Shown here: in pieces, positions 9,135-19,900 of the stretch | How positions within the stretch are numbered: position 1 is the first letter of the stretch | How the letters are laid out: each line of letters starts with the position of its first letter | DNA from: CAVPXC01 sp963709505 | GTDB taxonomy: Bacteria; Chloroflexota; Anaerolineae; JAAEKA01 | DNA: 64,000 nucleotides | Direction of reading: 5' to 3' | Assembly: GCA_963709505.1 (NCBI GenBank) | Contig: CAVPXC010000001.1 | Coordinates: 124,001 to 188,000, forward strand | Notes under the pieces: model-generated | The model's database searches: none | Seen by the model: the letters and a program-made list of their open reading frames with translations, nothing else | What the model was told of the DNA's origin: nothing | Translations under genes and position numbers: made by a program

Positions 9135-10554
9135 ATGTCCACGACGAAGCTCGACTCCTTGACAGTGCCACAGCTCGGGGAAGATATCCACGCTGCGCTC
9201 AAACTCTGGCACAAAGACGAGTCCGATGCCAGCCCGCTCCACTATCTCTACCTGTATCGGGTCGCCAGGCGCAAGGCCTCAAGCAACCGGCAAGCCACTA
9301 ACGAGGTCCTCAATCAGGGGCTCGCGAAGCTGGCCACACAGTATCCGGATGCCGCTGCGGTCCTGCGCTTGCGCTTTTTGGACCGCAAGCTTGCCCATGG
9401 GGTGGCCAATCAGCTCAATGTCGCTGAGAGCACTGTCTATGGCCTGCAGAGGGATGCGATCGATCGCCTTGCCGAGACCGTGCTGGTACTGGAACAGCAG
9501 GCGCGTGTGATGCAGCAGAGCAGGCTGGCGGGACGCCTGGAACCTCCCTCATACCTCCAGTTGGTGGGCGTCGAGAGCCACCTCGAGCAGTTGACGGCAA
9601 CCCTTCTCGGCGGAGACCCGCCCTGGCTGATTTCCATCGAGGGCATCGGGGGCATCGGCAAGACCGCTTTGGCAGACGCCTTGGTGCGTCACCTGATCGC
9701 GCAGGCCGCTTTCGATGACTTCGGTTGGGTGACGGCTCGCCAGGTGTCGTTCTTAGGAGGCGGAATCCGGCCCGTCGCCAAGCCCGCATTGACTTCCGAT
9801 GCTCTGATTGAAGCCCTGTTGGCGCAATTGGTGGAAGACCTGCCGCGCACCAGCGTCCTATCGCCCCAGCAAGCCCTCGATATCCTGCGCGGCCGCCTGC
9901 GGCAACCCCACCTGATCGTCATCGACAACCTCGGAGACGATCCAGGACGTCGAGAGCCTGCTGCCGGCGCTGCGGTATCTAGCTGGGCCCAGCAAGTTTG
10001 TGCTAACGTCTCGTCACAGTCTGTTTTATGAGCCGGGCGTTCGTCATTACGCCGTGCCCGAGCTCGCTGCGCCCGATGCGCTGCGTTTGGTGCGGGTGGA
10101 GGCTCGTCTGCGCGGTCTGTCCGAGCTCGAAGCCGCCCGCGATGAGGAGTTGCTGCCGATCTACGAGATTGTTGGGGGCAATCCGCTCGCCCTGCGCCTG
10201 GTGGTAGGACAGATTCACACGTATACCCTCGACGGCGTTCTGGCGGATCTGGCAGCGGCCCGTGGCGAAAGGGCCGAAGCGTTGTTCGCCTACATTTTTG
10301 GACGAGCATGGGACAGCCTCGACAGGGTGGACCGTACCGTATTCGTGGCTATGCCGCTCATGGCAGAGCACGGTGGGACGACAGAGGATCTGGCGGCCAT
10401 CACCCAGCTCGATCCGGGCGACGTCCACGATGCGCTGGAGACCTTGGTGGCGCAAAATCTGGTGGACTGCCGCGGAAACCTGCACGCCAAGCGCTATACG
10501 ATCCACAACCTGACCAGGCGCTTCCTGGAACAGCAGATTCTCAAGCTGCAATAG
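9135..10554 (+). CDS. STAND/NB-ARC ATPase with N-terminal sigma-70 region 4-like HTH (frameshifted)
   Basis: The N-terminal 120 residues carry a sigma-region-4-like helix-turn-helix (AAAVLRLRFLDRKLAHGVAN, LNVAESTVYGLQRDAI). Then an NB-ARC ATPase: Walker A IEGIGGIGKTALADAL, Walker B PHLIVIDNL, sensor 1 KFVLTSRHSLFYEPG and the GNPLALRLV region with winged helix (YTIHNLTRRFLEQQ). A one-base shift near 9936 is repaired by reading IQDVESLLPALRYLAG. Such STAND proteins are ATP-switched sensors, with TPRs in the next frame as probable ligand arm. The second copy of this layout is at 14172-16954. Whether it regulates transcription or acts in defence cannot be decided. Confidence 0.72.
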
Positions 10555-10567
10555 CGCAGGATGCGAC

Positions 10568-11768
10568 ATGGTCAGTGACTATGCAGCGCTGTTCCGGACT
10601 TGCCTCGCCCGAAGCCTCGATCGAAGCCTGGCCTGGATCTCGCAAGTCGAAGGTCCGCTCGATTTTTTGGATTTGAACCAGGCTTTGCACTCGCTCAGCT
10701 ACGCGCTGAGACAGCCCGAACTCTGGCCTACAGCCCGTGGTCTGGTGTTGGCGCTTGCGCCAAAGATGGAGCGGGATGGCCTGCGTGAGGAACTCCGAGC
10801 GGTACTCGACGCAGCGCTTGCCAAGAGCGACTGAATGCGGCGATACGGAGAGCGGAAGCCGAGCTGCACTGGCACCTGGGCGTCTCTGCTGCACTTGCAG
10901 GCCAGGTACGCCGAAGCACGCGCTCATTTGGAGGCCAGCGCAGCGCAGTATCGAGCGTCTCGGGCTCACGGCGCAACCAGGCCCGTGCGCTGGCGCGACT
11001 GGCGAGCGTCGCCCGGTGGCAAAGGCGCCTGGACGAGGCCGAGCACCTGGTTGCCAGCGCGCGCGAGCTGCTGGACGAGGGCGATCCGGAGCACGCCTAC
11101 CTGCTCTCCGTCCAGGGCCAGGCAGCCCTCGACCGGCATGCAGTGGCCGCAGGCGGCAGCGTGTTTCGAGCAGGCCCTCAACCTGGCAACCGCAAGCCAG
11201 GACCAGCGGATGATCGCCTGGCTATGGGTCAACCTCGGGATGGCCATGTGGAAGCTCGAGCGCTATCAAGACGCGATCCGATGCTACCACGAGGCGATTC
11301 ACGTATTCTCGGTTGTCAAGAGATCCCGTGCACCAGGCCGTTGCGCAGATGGACCTTGGGATCATGTACGCGCTATCCAACGATCCTGCTGCGGCCCTGG
11401 CGCAGTACGCTCTGGCTGAGCCTGTCTTCCGGCAGACCGCGGACGTCAACCGCCAGGCTATGCTTTACAACAACATCGGCTATGTCTATCACATGGTGTT
11501 GCAGCAATGGCCTGAGGCTGAACATTTCTACAGGCTCAGCATCGAACGGGCCAGGGAAATCGGCAACGTCTACGAAAGGTGCAATGCGTTGGACAACCTG
11601 GGCTTGGCTTATGCAGCGCAAGGGCGCTATCAGGAGGCCGAGGCCGTGTTCGAGGAAGCTCTTCACGAGTTAGCGAAGATCGAACACGACCCCGGCTATC
11701 AGCAACTAGTCGATGAGGTGGCGACGCACCTGAACCAAGCAAGACAGCAGAGCGTTGCTTCCTTGTGA
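10568..11768 (+). CDS. TPR-repeat protein, probable sensor part of the STAND regulator (several frameshifts)
   Basis: Starts 13 bases after the ATPase gene (MVSDYAALFRTCLARSLDRS). Helical repeats follow in shifting frames: LHLQARYAEARAHLEASAAQY, then ARLASVARWQRRLDEAEHLV, then a clean end from 11313 with ALSNDPAAALAQYALAEPVF, NNIGYVYHMVLQQWPEAEHF and DNLGLAYAAQGRYQEAEAVF, which are classic tetratricopeptides. At least five one-base shifts lie between 10834 and 11313. It could be a separate protein or the C-terminal part of the ATPase. The break density exceeds that of the window's housekeeping genes, so real decay is possible. Confidence 0.6.
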
Positions 11769-11776
11769 GAGTAACC

Positions 11777-11813
11777 TGCGGGTAGCCTCTCGGCCCTGAT
11801 GAGACTACCCGCA
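11777..11813. terminator. Bidirectional hairpin between the TPR gene and the small peptide gene
   Basis: TGCGGGTAG (11777-11785) pairs with CTACCCGCA (11805-11813). It stands between two converging genes and can serve both. Confidence 0.6.
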
Positions 11814-11825
11814 AGATCAAAACAA

Positions 11826-11982
11826 TTAGCCGCAGGTGCTGCCCGAGCAACCGCTGCGCATGATGCCGGCGGCGGGATTGCGAGTGGACGTGCGGTACCC
11901 CGCCGGCGGCGGGCGAGAGAACCTGGGCGGCGCCAAACGAGGTGCAGAGCACAAACAGCAGGGCAATCAGGTAGAGCTTCAT
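11826..11982 (-). CDS. Candidate small Cys-containing precursor peptide (one-base frameshift)
   Basis: The ATG at 11982 has AAGGAGGA seven bases upstream, one of the best ribosome sites in the window. It opens a hydrophobic leader (MKLYLIALLFVLCTSFGAAQ) resembling a secretion signal. In the original frame the reading continues antisense into the TPR gene. A one-base shift at the GGGG run near 11900 instead gives a compact peptide of about 51 residues ending NPAAGIMRSGCSGSTCG and a stop at 11826-11828, just before the terminator. A leader plus a short Gly/Ser/Cys tail beside a radical SAM/SPASM gene resembles a ribosomally made, modified peptide. This is inference and rests on the frame correction. 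Confidence 0.4.
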
Positions 11983-12124
11983 GATCGGTTCCTCCTTGAA
12001 CCTTTGAGATAAAGGTCATGAGCCTACCAGGGCTTGCGGGATCCCCACCGCACCGGTCGGGTGCAGTGCACGCGTGATTGCCCTGATAGAGAACGGCAGA
12101 AACTGTTGCGACAGAGCGGTGCGG

Positions 12125-12161
12125 CGTCAGGCTGAGCTAAGCGCTTTCGCTCAGCCTGACG
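12125..12161. terminator. Strong hairpin downstream of the candidate short peptide
   Basis: CGTCAGGCTGAGC (12125-12137) pairs perfectly with GCTCAGCCTGACG (12149-12161) around an 11-base loop. It lies between the radical SAM gene and the 11.9 kb peptide. It could end or attenuate transcription, or set the ratio of enzyme to peptide message. Confidence 0.6.
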
Positions 12162-12209
12162 CCCGGGACGAGGCACGTCCCACAGAAAAGGCGGTGGAGT
12201 TCGCTACAT
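12137..12209 (-). other. Ribosome site followed by ATG-TAG; possible 23-residue Cys peptide if one base is removed
   Basis: A near-ideal AAGGAGGTGACC precedes an ATG at 12209 that is followed at once by TAG. Removing one T turns this into a short frame reading SELHRLFCGTCLVPG and ending at 12137 within the hairpin. With so many one-base errors nearby this is plausible but unproven. It would put a second small Cys peptide (CGTC) directly after the radical SAM gene. Alternatively this is a minimal start-stop regulatory element or chance. Confidence 0.25.
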
Positions 12210-12266
12210 GGTCACCTCCTTCAGGCGATGTCATGGGCCTTCATCGTAGCTAGACACAGGCCCAGG

Positions 12267-13894
12267 CTAGAGGAAGTTGATGTCGGCCGCGGGATCGGGA
12301 TGGTCGATGAAGTGGATCAGCTTGTTGATCTCGTGGCCCTTGCAGCAAGCTTGACAGGTAGAGAAATCGAGGGCGTTCAGGCACATTGCGACGACCTTGC
12401 GCCGCTGCTCGCTGTGCCAGATCTCGGCAACTGAGCTCTCGTAGATGTTGCCGAAGCTGAAGCGCCGATCGCCCAGGTGGTACATGCAGACACAGAGGTC
12501 GCCGTCGGCATTGAGGATGCAGGTGAAGTAGTGATAGACACACCGGTCGTAGCCGCGCTGCTGGACGCCTTCCGAGGCGGTCGCACGTCGTCGAACTTGT
12601 CCCAACTGATCAGCACGCGGAACGCGTCGTTGCTGTAGGTCTCGGCCTCGTGCAGCATGGAGCGCACGACGGCCCAGTCGATGCCGGTCGCGCCTGCCGG
12701 ATCGGCGCCGTTGCCGGTGTCGTAGGGCCGTTCAAGGACCGGGCGAACCTGGAAGTAGTCGACGCCGGAATCACGACACCAGGCGGCCATTGTGAGGATT
12801 TCGTCGGCGTTCCAGGCCGCCAGGTTCATGTTGACGCCGACCTTGACTGGATATCTTACCAGCCCGGCGAGGTTGGCCAGGACCCGGTGAAACCCTTTGG
12901 TGTGCTTTTGATACGGCGTACTTCGCAGGATCCAGCGAGTCGAGCGAGACCCGAACCCAGCGCATGTGCTCGCCGATGAGCGGGACATACGAAGGGTGAA
13001 ACATGCCGTTGGTCATCAAGCCCTGCTCGAGGCCGGCTGCGGCGGCCGCCTGGACGGCCAGCGGGAACTGAGGATGGACGGTCGGCTCGCCGCCGCCCGA
13101 CCAGGTGACGGCCCGCAGGCCCAGCGCCTGCGCCTCGACCAGAAAGGTCTCGAGGGCGCCGATTTCAAGTCCACGGCGACGCTCGGGGTGACCGGCGATG
13201 GCAGGATGCTGGTCGAGCTGCCGCGATGCGAGCCGCCCGTTCCCCAGCGGTCAAGGAAGGATTGAAAATGTGACTATAGCTGGAGATACACCACCAGCAG
13301 GCCTGGTTGCAGACGTTGGTCAGGTTGACTTCGATCAGGACAGGGAAGGTATCGCCGGTGAGCCGCCACTGCGCCAGGCGGTCCAGATGCCAGAGCATCT
13401 TGGCCTGCAACTGGAACGGGTTTTTGCCGGAACCGGCGGACTTTGCGCACACATGCAGGCCACCTTGCGGAGCCTCCTCAATCAGAGTGCGGTCATGCAA
13501 AGACGCCTGGCCATGCTGTGGCCACGGCAGGTTCTCTGCTGGCGCGAAGACCAGGTCGTCTTGCCTAGACGGATGCGGTCGAACGGCCTGAGATGCCGGC
13601 GATAGATGCGCGATGGTTGACGAAGGTGCCGGCCGTGCTCTGCAGATCGTAGAGAACCCAGCGGCCGTGCTCCCAGCGGATGTCGGCGTGGCGGCAGGAC
13701 ACCTTCGCATCGTCAACAATCACGGTGCTGTACCGGCTGTCCCGCCCGATGACGTTGGACAAGTCCCAGTCGAGAACCCAGGTGTGGGCCGGCCGGCCGG
13801 GAGCCAACTGGACCAGGCAGGCGGCCGGCGACGAGAGACGGGCCTGGGCGGGCCACAGAGGAACATCTGAGAGAAGAACCTGTGATGTGCTCAT
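12267..13894 (-). CDS. FHA domain fused to a radical SAM/SPASM enzyme (several frameshifts)
   Basis: The ATG at 13894 has GGAGG seven bases upstream. An FHA domain comes first (SNVIGRDSRYSTVIVDDAKV, SCRHADIRWEHGRWVLYDLQ, TAGTFVNHR, RPFDRIRLGKT). A linker leads to VLIEVNLTNVCNQACWWC, a CxxxCxxC radical SAM cluster site (about 13288-13311), then TWSGGGEPTVHP (the SAM-binding GGEP), MTNGMFHPSYV and VRVSLDSLDP. The C-terminus is SPASM-like: CVYHYFTCILNADGDLCVCM, FGNIYESSVAEIWHS, MCLNALDFSTCQACCKGH. Frames change near 13600, 13240, 12905 and 12590, all fixed by small indels. SPASM enzymes usually modify peptides or small proteins. An FHA module, which binds phosphothreonine, is unusual on this fold. 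Confidence 0.68.
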
Positions 13895-14171
13895 GGCAGA
13901 ACCTCCGATGGAGCGAAAGCGATTGTCGAGCTAGCAGGAGTGCACCCGGTGCTGCGGAGAAGTTTGGTTTTCGTCTCCTCCGGTGCCGTCCTGCCTTACA
14001 CTTCCAGCTTATCAGAAGTACTGCCGGTTATTTAATGGGCAGCCACCCGGCATTTTTTGCAATACGCGCGAGCATCGACATCGCAAGGTCTGACCCCTTA
14101 CCAGGCATTTATCCGGTTGCCAGCTGGCTATCACTCCCACGATATCTCACATCGACTCACAGGAAGGCATC
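13895..14171. other. Divergent intergenic region between the FHA-radical SAM gene and the second HTH gene
   Basis: No open frame of note. Both flanking genes read outward. An imperfect inverted repeat lies around 13942-13983 (CACCGG with TCCGGTG, GGAGA with TCTCC). No promoter with both boxes was convincing. Confidence 0.4.
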
Positions 14172-14456
14172 ATGGCGACCGACGATCCCCCAACCCTTGC
14201 CACCCTGGTGCAATTGCGGAAGGCGGCAGGCCTGAATCAAGATGAGGCAGGCGATCGACTGGGACTTAGCGGAGCGAAACGACGCACATCGGTCAGCGAC
14301 TGGGAGACCGGGAAGAGCCGGCCGGGTGTGAAGCACCGCGCTGACTTTGTCGACTACTTTCTGGATGCGCTGCGGCTTCGGCGCGATCCTGAGCGCATGG
14401 CGAGCGTATGGACACATATCATGGTGGAGATCGTGGGGATGGAAGCCGTTGAATAG
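14172..14456 (+). CDS. XRE-type helix-turn-helix protein, or the N-terminal part of the following STAND gene
   Basis: 94 residues with a Cro/cI-type HTH: LVQLRKAAGLNQDEAGDRLG, TSVSDWETGKSRPGVKHRAD. An AGGAAGG site precedes the ATG. Its stop at 14454-14456 overlaps the open frame of the next gene, which could start at TTG 14449 (translational coupling), or the two may be one protein separated by an indel, as in the parallel locus at 9135 where an HTH and the ATPase are fused. It likely binds DNA. Confidence 0.7.
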   Translation: MATDDPPTLATLVQLRKAAGLNQDEAGDRLGLSGAKRRTSVSDWETGKSRPGVKHRADFVDYFLDALRLRRDPERMASVWTHIMVEIVGMEAVE

Positions 14457-16954
14457 GGACGACCTGCGACGATACTATCCTGGAGGCATCCCGCCAGTCT
14501 TGCTTCCGAGGGAGCAGGGTAGCCAGCCAGTCATCCTCTCCGTGGTCCATGCGCCTCCCACTCCTGCCTCACCCCCCAACGTCGACCGGCTGATCGACCG
14601 AAGCGAAAAGCTGGCAGAGTACGCCCTGAAGCTGCAAGAGAAGCACCTGGCCGTGTTCGTGGGCATGCCCGGCATTGGCAAGACCAGCCTGGCCTCGATG
14701 TTGGTGCAGCAGAGCCGCCCAGCCCAAGCTGCTCTTTTGGCACACCTTCCGAGACGACCGAGACGCCACCAACCTGATGTGGAAGCTGGCCGGCTTTCTC
14801 TACTGGGCGGGCGAGGAGTGGCCGTGGCTCTGGCTGCAGAACGCCAGCCAGAGCCACGGCCAGCCGCTCGACTCGGCGACCATGGTGGACACCATCGTCA
14901 ACCTGATGCTCAAACGCGGCTACACCGTCTGCCTGGACGATTTCCAGCAGGTCGAGGCGGATCCCCTGGCCCAGGCGTTCGGAAGGCGGTTGGCTGCGGC
15001 GTCGCAAGCAGATGCGCTCTCCCTCGTCGTCACCGCCCGCAGCCTGCCAGGCTTTCTGCAAGGCGTGGATTTCGAGCCGCTGGGCGGGATGAGCCTGCAA
15101 GAAGCCAGGCAGCTTTTCATGGAACGCAAGATGCCACCCTTGGGCGGAGATCTGCTCGAACGGTTGCACAAGCTCACCGAAGGAAATCCCCAGTTGCTGG
15201 AATTGGCGATCGTTGCGATTCGCCAGGGAGCGGATCCGCAACGCCTGGCCAACGCCTTGACGGAAAGACAGGCGGTGGAGGAGTACCTGTTCGACCAGGT
15301 GGACAGCCTGCTGGACAAGCTGGACCGCCAGGTGATGATCGCAGTCGCCCTGCTTGGTCCCGGCGGCGACGCGCAGGGCGATCGAGGCTGTGCTCCCAAG
15401 TCAGAATGTGTCCCACTCCCTCGTGCGCCTGGGCCGGCAGCAACTGCTGCAATCGGAGCAGCAGGAAACGGGGCAGACCTATCACCAGCACGCCACGGTG
15501 CAAGCTTACTATCTCCAAGCGATCTCAGTCCTGGAACGTCAGCAGCTCCATCGCGAGGCCGGCGAGTACTTCGAACGCGAGGCCAGGGACTGGTTATACG
15601 CGGCCTCGCATTTCCTAGGGGCGAAGGAGGACAGCAGGGCGGCTCGCCTGGCGTCGTTGGACGTGTGGCGGTTCATCAACCAGGGCCGCGCCCGCCAACT
15701 GGCGCAGGTGCTGGACCGAGTTCACGCCAGACCGTCTCGATCGCCTGGAGTGGGCGACCGTCGGCGTGAGCCGCGGCGAGGTCCACCAGTTCCTGCACGA
15801 TGCCGAGCAGGCCCGGAGCAGCTACGAGTCGGTGTTGGCAACGCTGCCGCAGGCCGATAGCTCGCCGGCCGTCCGCGAGCTGCGCGCGCGCGCCTGCCTG
15901 GGTCTGGGCGACATGCTGCAACACGAGTCGCTGCCGCTGGCGCTCCAGCAACTGCAAGATGGGCCTTGTCGAGCTCGGAGACGTCGACAGCCCGGTGCGA
16001 GCCGCGCTCCTGATCAAGATCGGCACCGTGTCCATGGCCTTGGGCCAGACACCAGGAGGCGCTGGAGGCGGCGCAGCAGGGCCTGGAGCCTTCTGCCCGA
16101 GATGCCCAGCACACTGCGCATGCGAGGCCTGATCACCCAGGGCGCGAGTCTATTCCTCCCAAGGCGACGTGGCGCGGGGACATCCCTACACGCTACAGGC
16201 GTTGAGCATCGCCGAGCAACTGCAGGATCGTTTTCGCCTGCTGAGCATCCTGAGCAATTCCGGCTTGGAGAATGAGATTGCCGGCAAGTGGCAGGACGCT
16301 GAAGCAAACTACCTGCGAGCGCTGGACATTGCGCAGCAGATCGGCAGCCAAGGCGAGGAGGCCAAGCTGGCTAACAACTTGGGCGTGCTGTACACCGACA
16401 TGGGCCGCCTGGACGCGGCCTTGGCCTTCGTGACCCGCGCCCAGGAGCTGGCCGAGGACCTGGAGCTGCACGACTTCCTGCCGTTCGTCCTGACCAGCCT
16501 GGGCGACCTGCACATCCGCCGCGAGGACTGGCAGGCCGCCGAGGCTGCGCTGGCGGAGGCTGAGAAGGTGGCCCAGAGACCCGGCACCGACTACCCGCTG
16601 GCGGAGGCCTATTTCCTGCGCTCGCACGTGCTCCGCGCGACGGGTCGCAAGCAGGAGGCCATCGAGCTGGCCCAGCGCGCCATCGACCTGGCCCACGAGC
16701 TGGACTTGACCCAAGAAGAGGGCAAGGCCTGGCGAGCTCTAGGCCAGGCCCTGCTGGCCGAGGACCAGACCAGTACTGCGATCATTGCCTTTCAGCGCAG
16801 CCTGGATCTTCTGGCTGGCCAGAACGCCTACGAGGCTGCCCGCACCAAGGTGCAGTGGGGTTTGGCGCTGCTGTACCAGGCCAGGGCTGTCTTTGCGGAG
16901 TACGGCGCAGAGAGAGACCAGGCAGCCGTCGATCACATCCTACACGCCGGGTGA
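14449..16954 (+). CDS. STAND/NB-ARC ATPase with C-terminal TPR repeats (several frameshifts)
   Basis: After RDDLRRYYPGGIPPVLLP comes the ATPase: Walker A VFVGMPGIGKTSLASML, then in the next frame LLFWHTFRDDRDATNLMW, Walker B YTVCLDDFQQVEADPL, sensor LSLVVTARSLPGFLQG and GNPQLLELAIVAI. A linker and then TPRs follow: YESVLATLPQADSSPAVREL, WQDAEANYLRALDIAQQIGS, NNLGVLYTDMGRLDAALAFV, QEAIELAQRAIDLAHELDL. Shifts are near 14725, 15360, 15720, 15960, 16060 and 16150; the last 260 residues are clean. The architecture equals that of 9135-11768, yet sequences differ enough that the two are not a recent duplication. It probably senses a ligand through the TPRs and signals via the HTH. Confidence 0.68.
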
Positions 16955-16999
16955 TGCCGGCACGCCAACCAATCGTCCGTCTGTTCATGGAGGTGGATC

Positions 17000-19900
17000 A
17001 TGGAGCAACAACCGAATGGCTGTCGATCGATCAGCAACCGCACCCGTCGCTCGCCGGCGTTAGCCCTGCTCGGCGCCCTGGCGCTTGGCCTCATCTTGGT
17101 GTTCGTTTGTCTCGCACTCTTGACCGTACCCTCGCGTGCACTGGCTGGATTTCACGACGGTCCAGACCTGTCGCAAAGGGCTGAATCTCTTCTTAGCAGC
17201 TCAAATGGGCAAGTTTTAGGGAGGAACATGACATCTCTAGCCGGTGCTTCGATACGCATTGGCAACGGAACGATGGTCCATATGCTAGTGCCGATCTCTA
17301 GCCTGCCCATATCTCAACCCGTGTTTTCGTCTGTGAGCACTTCGTACGACGCTTCACGAGTTGTGACTCCCACTCTAGCTCTGGCCTGGTCTTCCCCTCT
17401 GGGGCAAGGCGGGGAGAGAGTGGCGTGGGGGGATTGGGACGGCGATGGTGATCTTGACTTGGCAGTCGGGTCATATAGTGGGCGCAACCGAGTTTATGCA
17501 AACAGCAACGGCGACATGCAGTTGGCTTGGTCTTCACCTTACGTGTGGCCGACCACGAGTTTAGCTTGGGGAGATTGGGATGGTGACGGAGATTTGGATC
17601 TCGTTGTTGGAAATCGTGGCCTGCCGAACGAGCTCTATGTTAACACAGGTGGCAACTTACAGGGCCCTCATGTGCTTCCTGAATATGGCAATACTAATAG
17701 CGTTGCTTGGGGTGACTGGGATGGCGACGGAGATTCTGACTTGGCGGTAGGAATTGATAGCGGACCCTGTCGTGTGTACGTCGATGGCACACAGTGGGCC
17801 TGGTCTTCGCCCGAAGGGGGCTGCAACAGCGTAGCTTGGGGCGATTGGGATGGTGACGGTCGTCTTGACCTGGCGACTGCAAGCCATGTATACACCAATA
17901 CCGGCGGAACCATGCAACTGGCTTGGTCTGCCCCTTTCACTGGTAATAGTGTAGCATGGGGAGATTGGGACGGAGACGGGGATCTCGACCTAGCAGTTGG
18001 AAGCGAAGGGCAACCTAATCGTGTATATGAAAATACTCGTAGCGGCATGGAGTTGGCTTGGTCTTCGCCTGAGACAGATAATACAAGAAGTGTAGCGTGG
18101 GGAGACTGGGATGGAGACGGCGATCTCGATCTTGCAGTCGGTAATGGGGGCTACCCAGATGGTCAGCCCAACCGAGTATACACGAATATTGGCAACAGTC
18201 TGCAACTGGCTTGGTCTTCGCCTGAGACAGACAATACACACAGTGTCGCATGGGGAGATTGGGATGGAGACGGCGATCTGGATCTGGCCGTCGGAAACGT
18301 CAACGAGCCGAAAAATCGAGTCATTCCAACACGGGCAATCGCCTCCAGCTTGCCTGGACTTCCGCCGAGGCGAACGGTAGAAGCGTAGCATGGGGAGACT
18401 GGGACCAAGACAGTGATCTCGATATTGCGGTCGGTAGCAACCCTGTCCGAGTGTTTAGCAACACTAGTACCAGCTTGCAACTGGCTTGGTCTTCGCCGGA
18501 GATGGGCTATGTCCAAGCTGTAGCTTGGGGTGACTGGGATGGAGATGAAGATCTCGATCTTGCAGTCGGTAATGGTGGCTCGGTCAGCCCAACCGAGTGT
18601 ACACGAATATTGGCAACAGTCTGCAACTGGCTTGGGTCCTCGCCTGAGACAGACAATACACACAGTGTTGCATGGGGAGATTGGGATGGAGACGGGGATC
18701 TCGACCTAGCAGTAGGAAACTGACGGGCACCCCAATCGTGTATACGAAAACACTGGTAGCGGCATGGAGTTGGCATGGTCTTCGCCTAAGCCGGATTTTA
18801 CAACAAGTGTAGCGTGGGGAGACTGGGATGGAGACGGTGATCTCGATCTTGCAGTCGGTAATTACTATGATCCAAACCAGGTGTACGAGAATGTGGGGGG
18901 CAGACTACGGCTAGCGTGGACCGCCCCAGGACGTATTGAGTATACCAGAAGCGTGGCCTGGGGCGATTGGAACAACGATGGAAGACTTGACCTTGCCGTA
19001 GGCAACGAAGGTTTTAATGTTGGCCAAGGCATTCCCAATCGAGTGTACGCTAACACTGGTTCCAGCTTGGAGCTAGCCTGGACTTCACCGGTGGGGGACT
19101 TTTCCAGCAGCGTGGCTTGGGGAGATTGGGATGGTGATGGAGATCTCGATCTAGCAGTCGGAAATGAACAAGGTGGCAGTGCGGTTAACGAGAACATAGG
19201 TGGCAACCTGCAATTGGCTTGGACTGGGGGCTACGATGCGATCTATGCAGTCGCTTGGGGGGACTGGGATGTCGACGGCGACTCTGATCTTGTCTTCGGA
19301 GCGTTATACGGCAGCACAAAGGTTTACGCCAATCTTACAGCAAGACGATCAGTGTTGCCAGACAATTGCGCCACGGCGCTGATTTCTTATCCGGGAGGAG
19401 CCGTCGCATCATTCTTTTCTTCGGCTAAGATTTTGAGTGGACCAATCGTTCCAATCGATTACAGAATTTTCGACACCGAGTTCGATATAGTACGCATTGT
19501 CAGAAGCTTATTTCTCGCTTGATAGTGGAAGCACATGGCAACCAGCAGTGGCCGTGAGCGGCACTATCACCCGTAACCTGTCCGCTTCACCAACGGGACG
19601 AACACAGATTTCCTTTGGGACGTCTACGCCAGCAACGCCTTCGGTGCGAGCGACACCACGGTTTCCGGCTGGACGTTCTACCAAGGCTTCACTGGTCCTG
19701 GGCGATACCAGTACGCCTTTCGCTCCGCACGCACTCTACCTTTCAGACTGCGGGGCAGTCAGGTGCGGGTGATGCGGACTGGTGAGCCAGTCCAGGGCGC
19801 GATGGTCTATCGTCTGCCCGTTGGACAAACTGGCTGCTTCGCGCCATATCGTGATGGTTCTGGTCGCTTCATCGCACCCAACCCACCGGCTACTTGCAGG

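Noticed and set aside
11536..11982. 148-residue frame from the small peptide start running into the TPR gene
   Set aside because: It is antisense to a real TPR gene after about 50 codons and passes through the terminator hairpin; a short frame-corrected peptide explains the region better.
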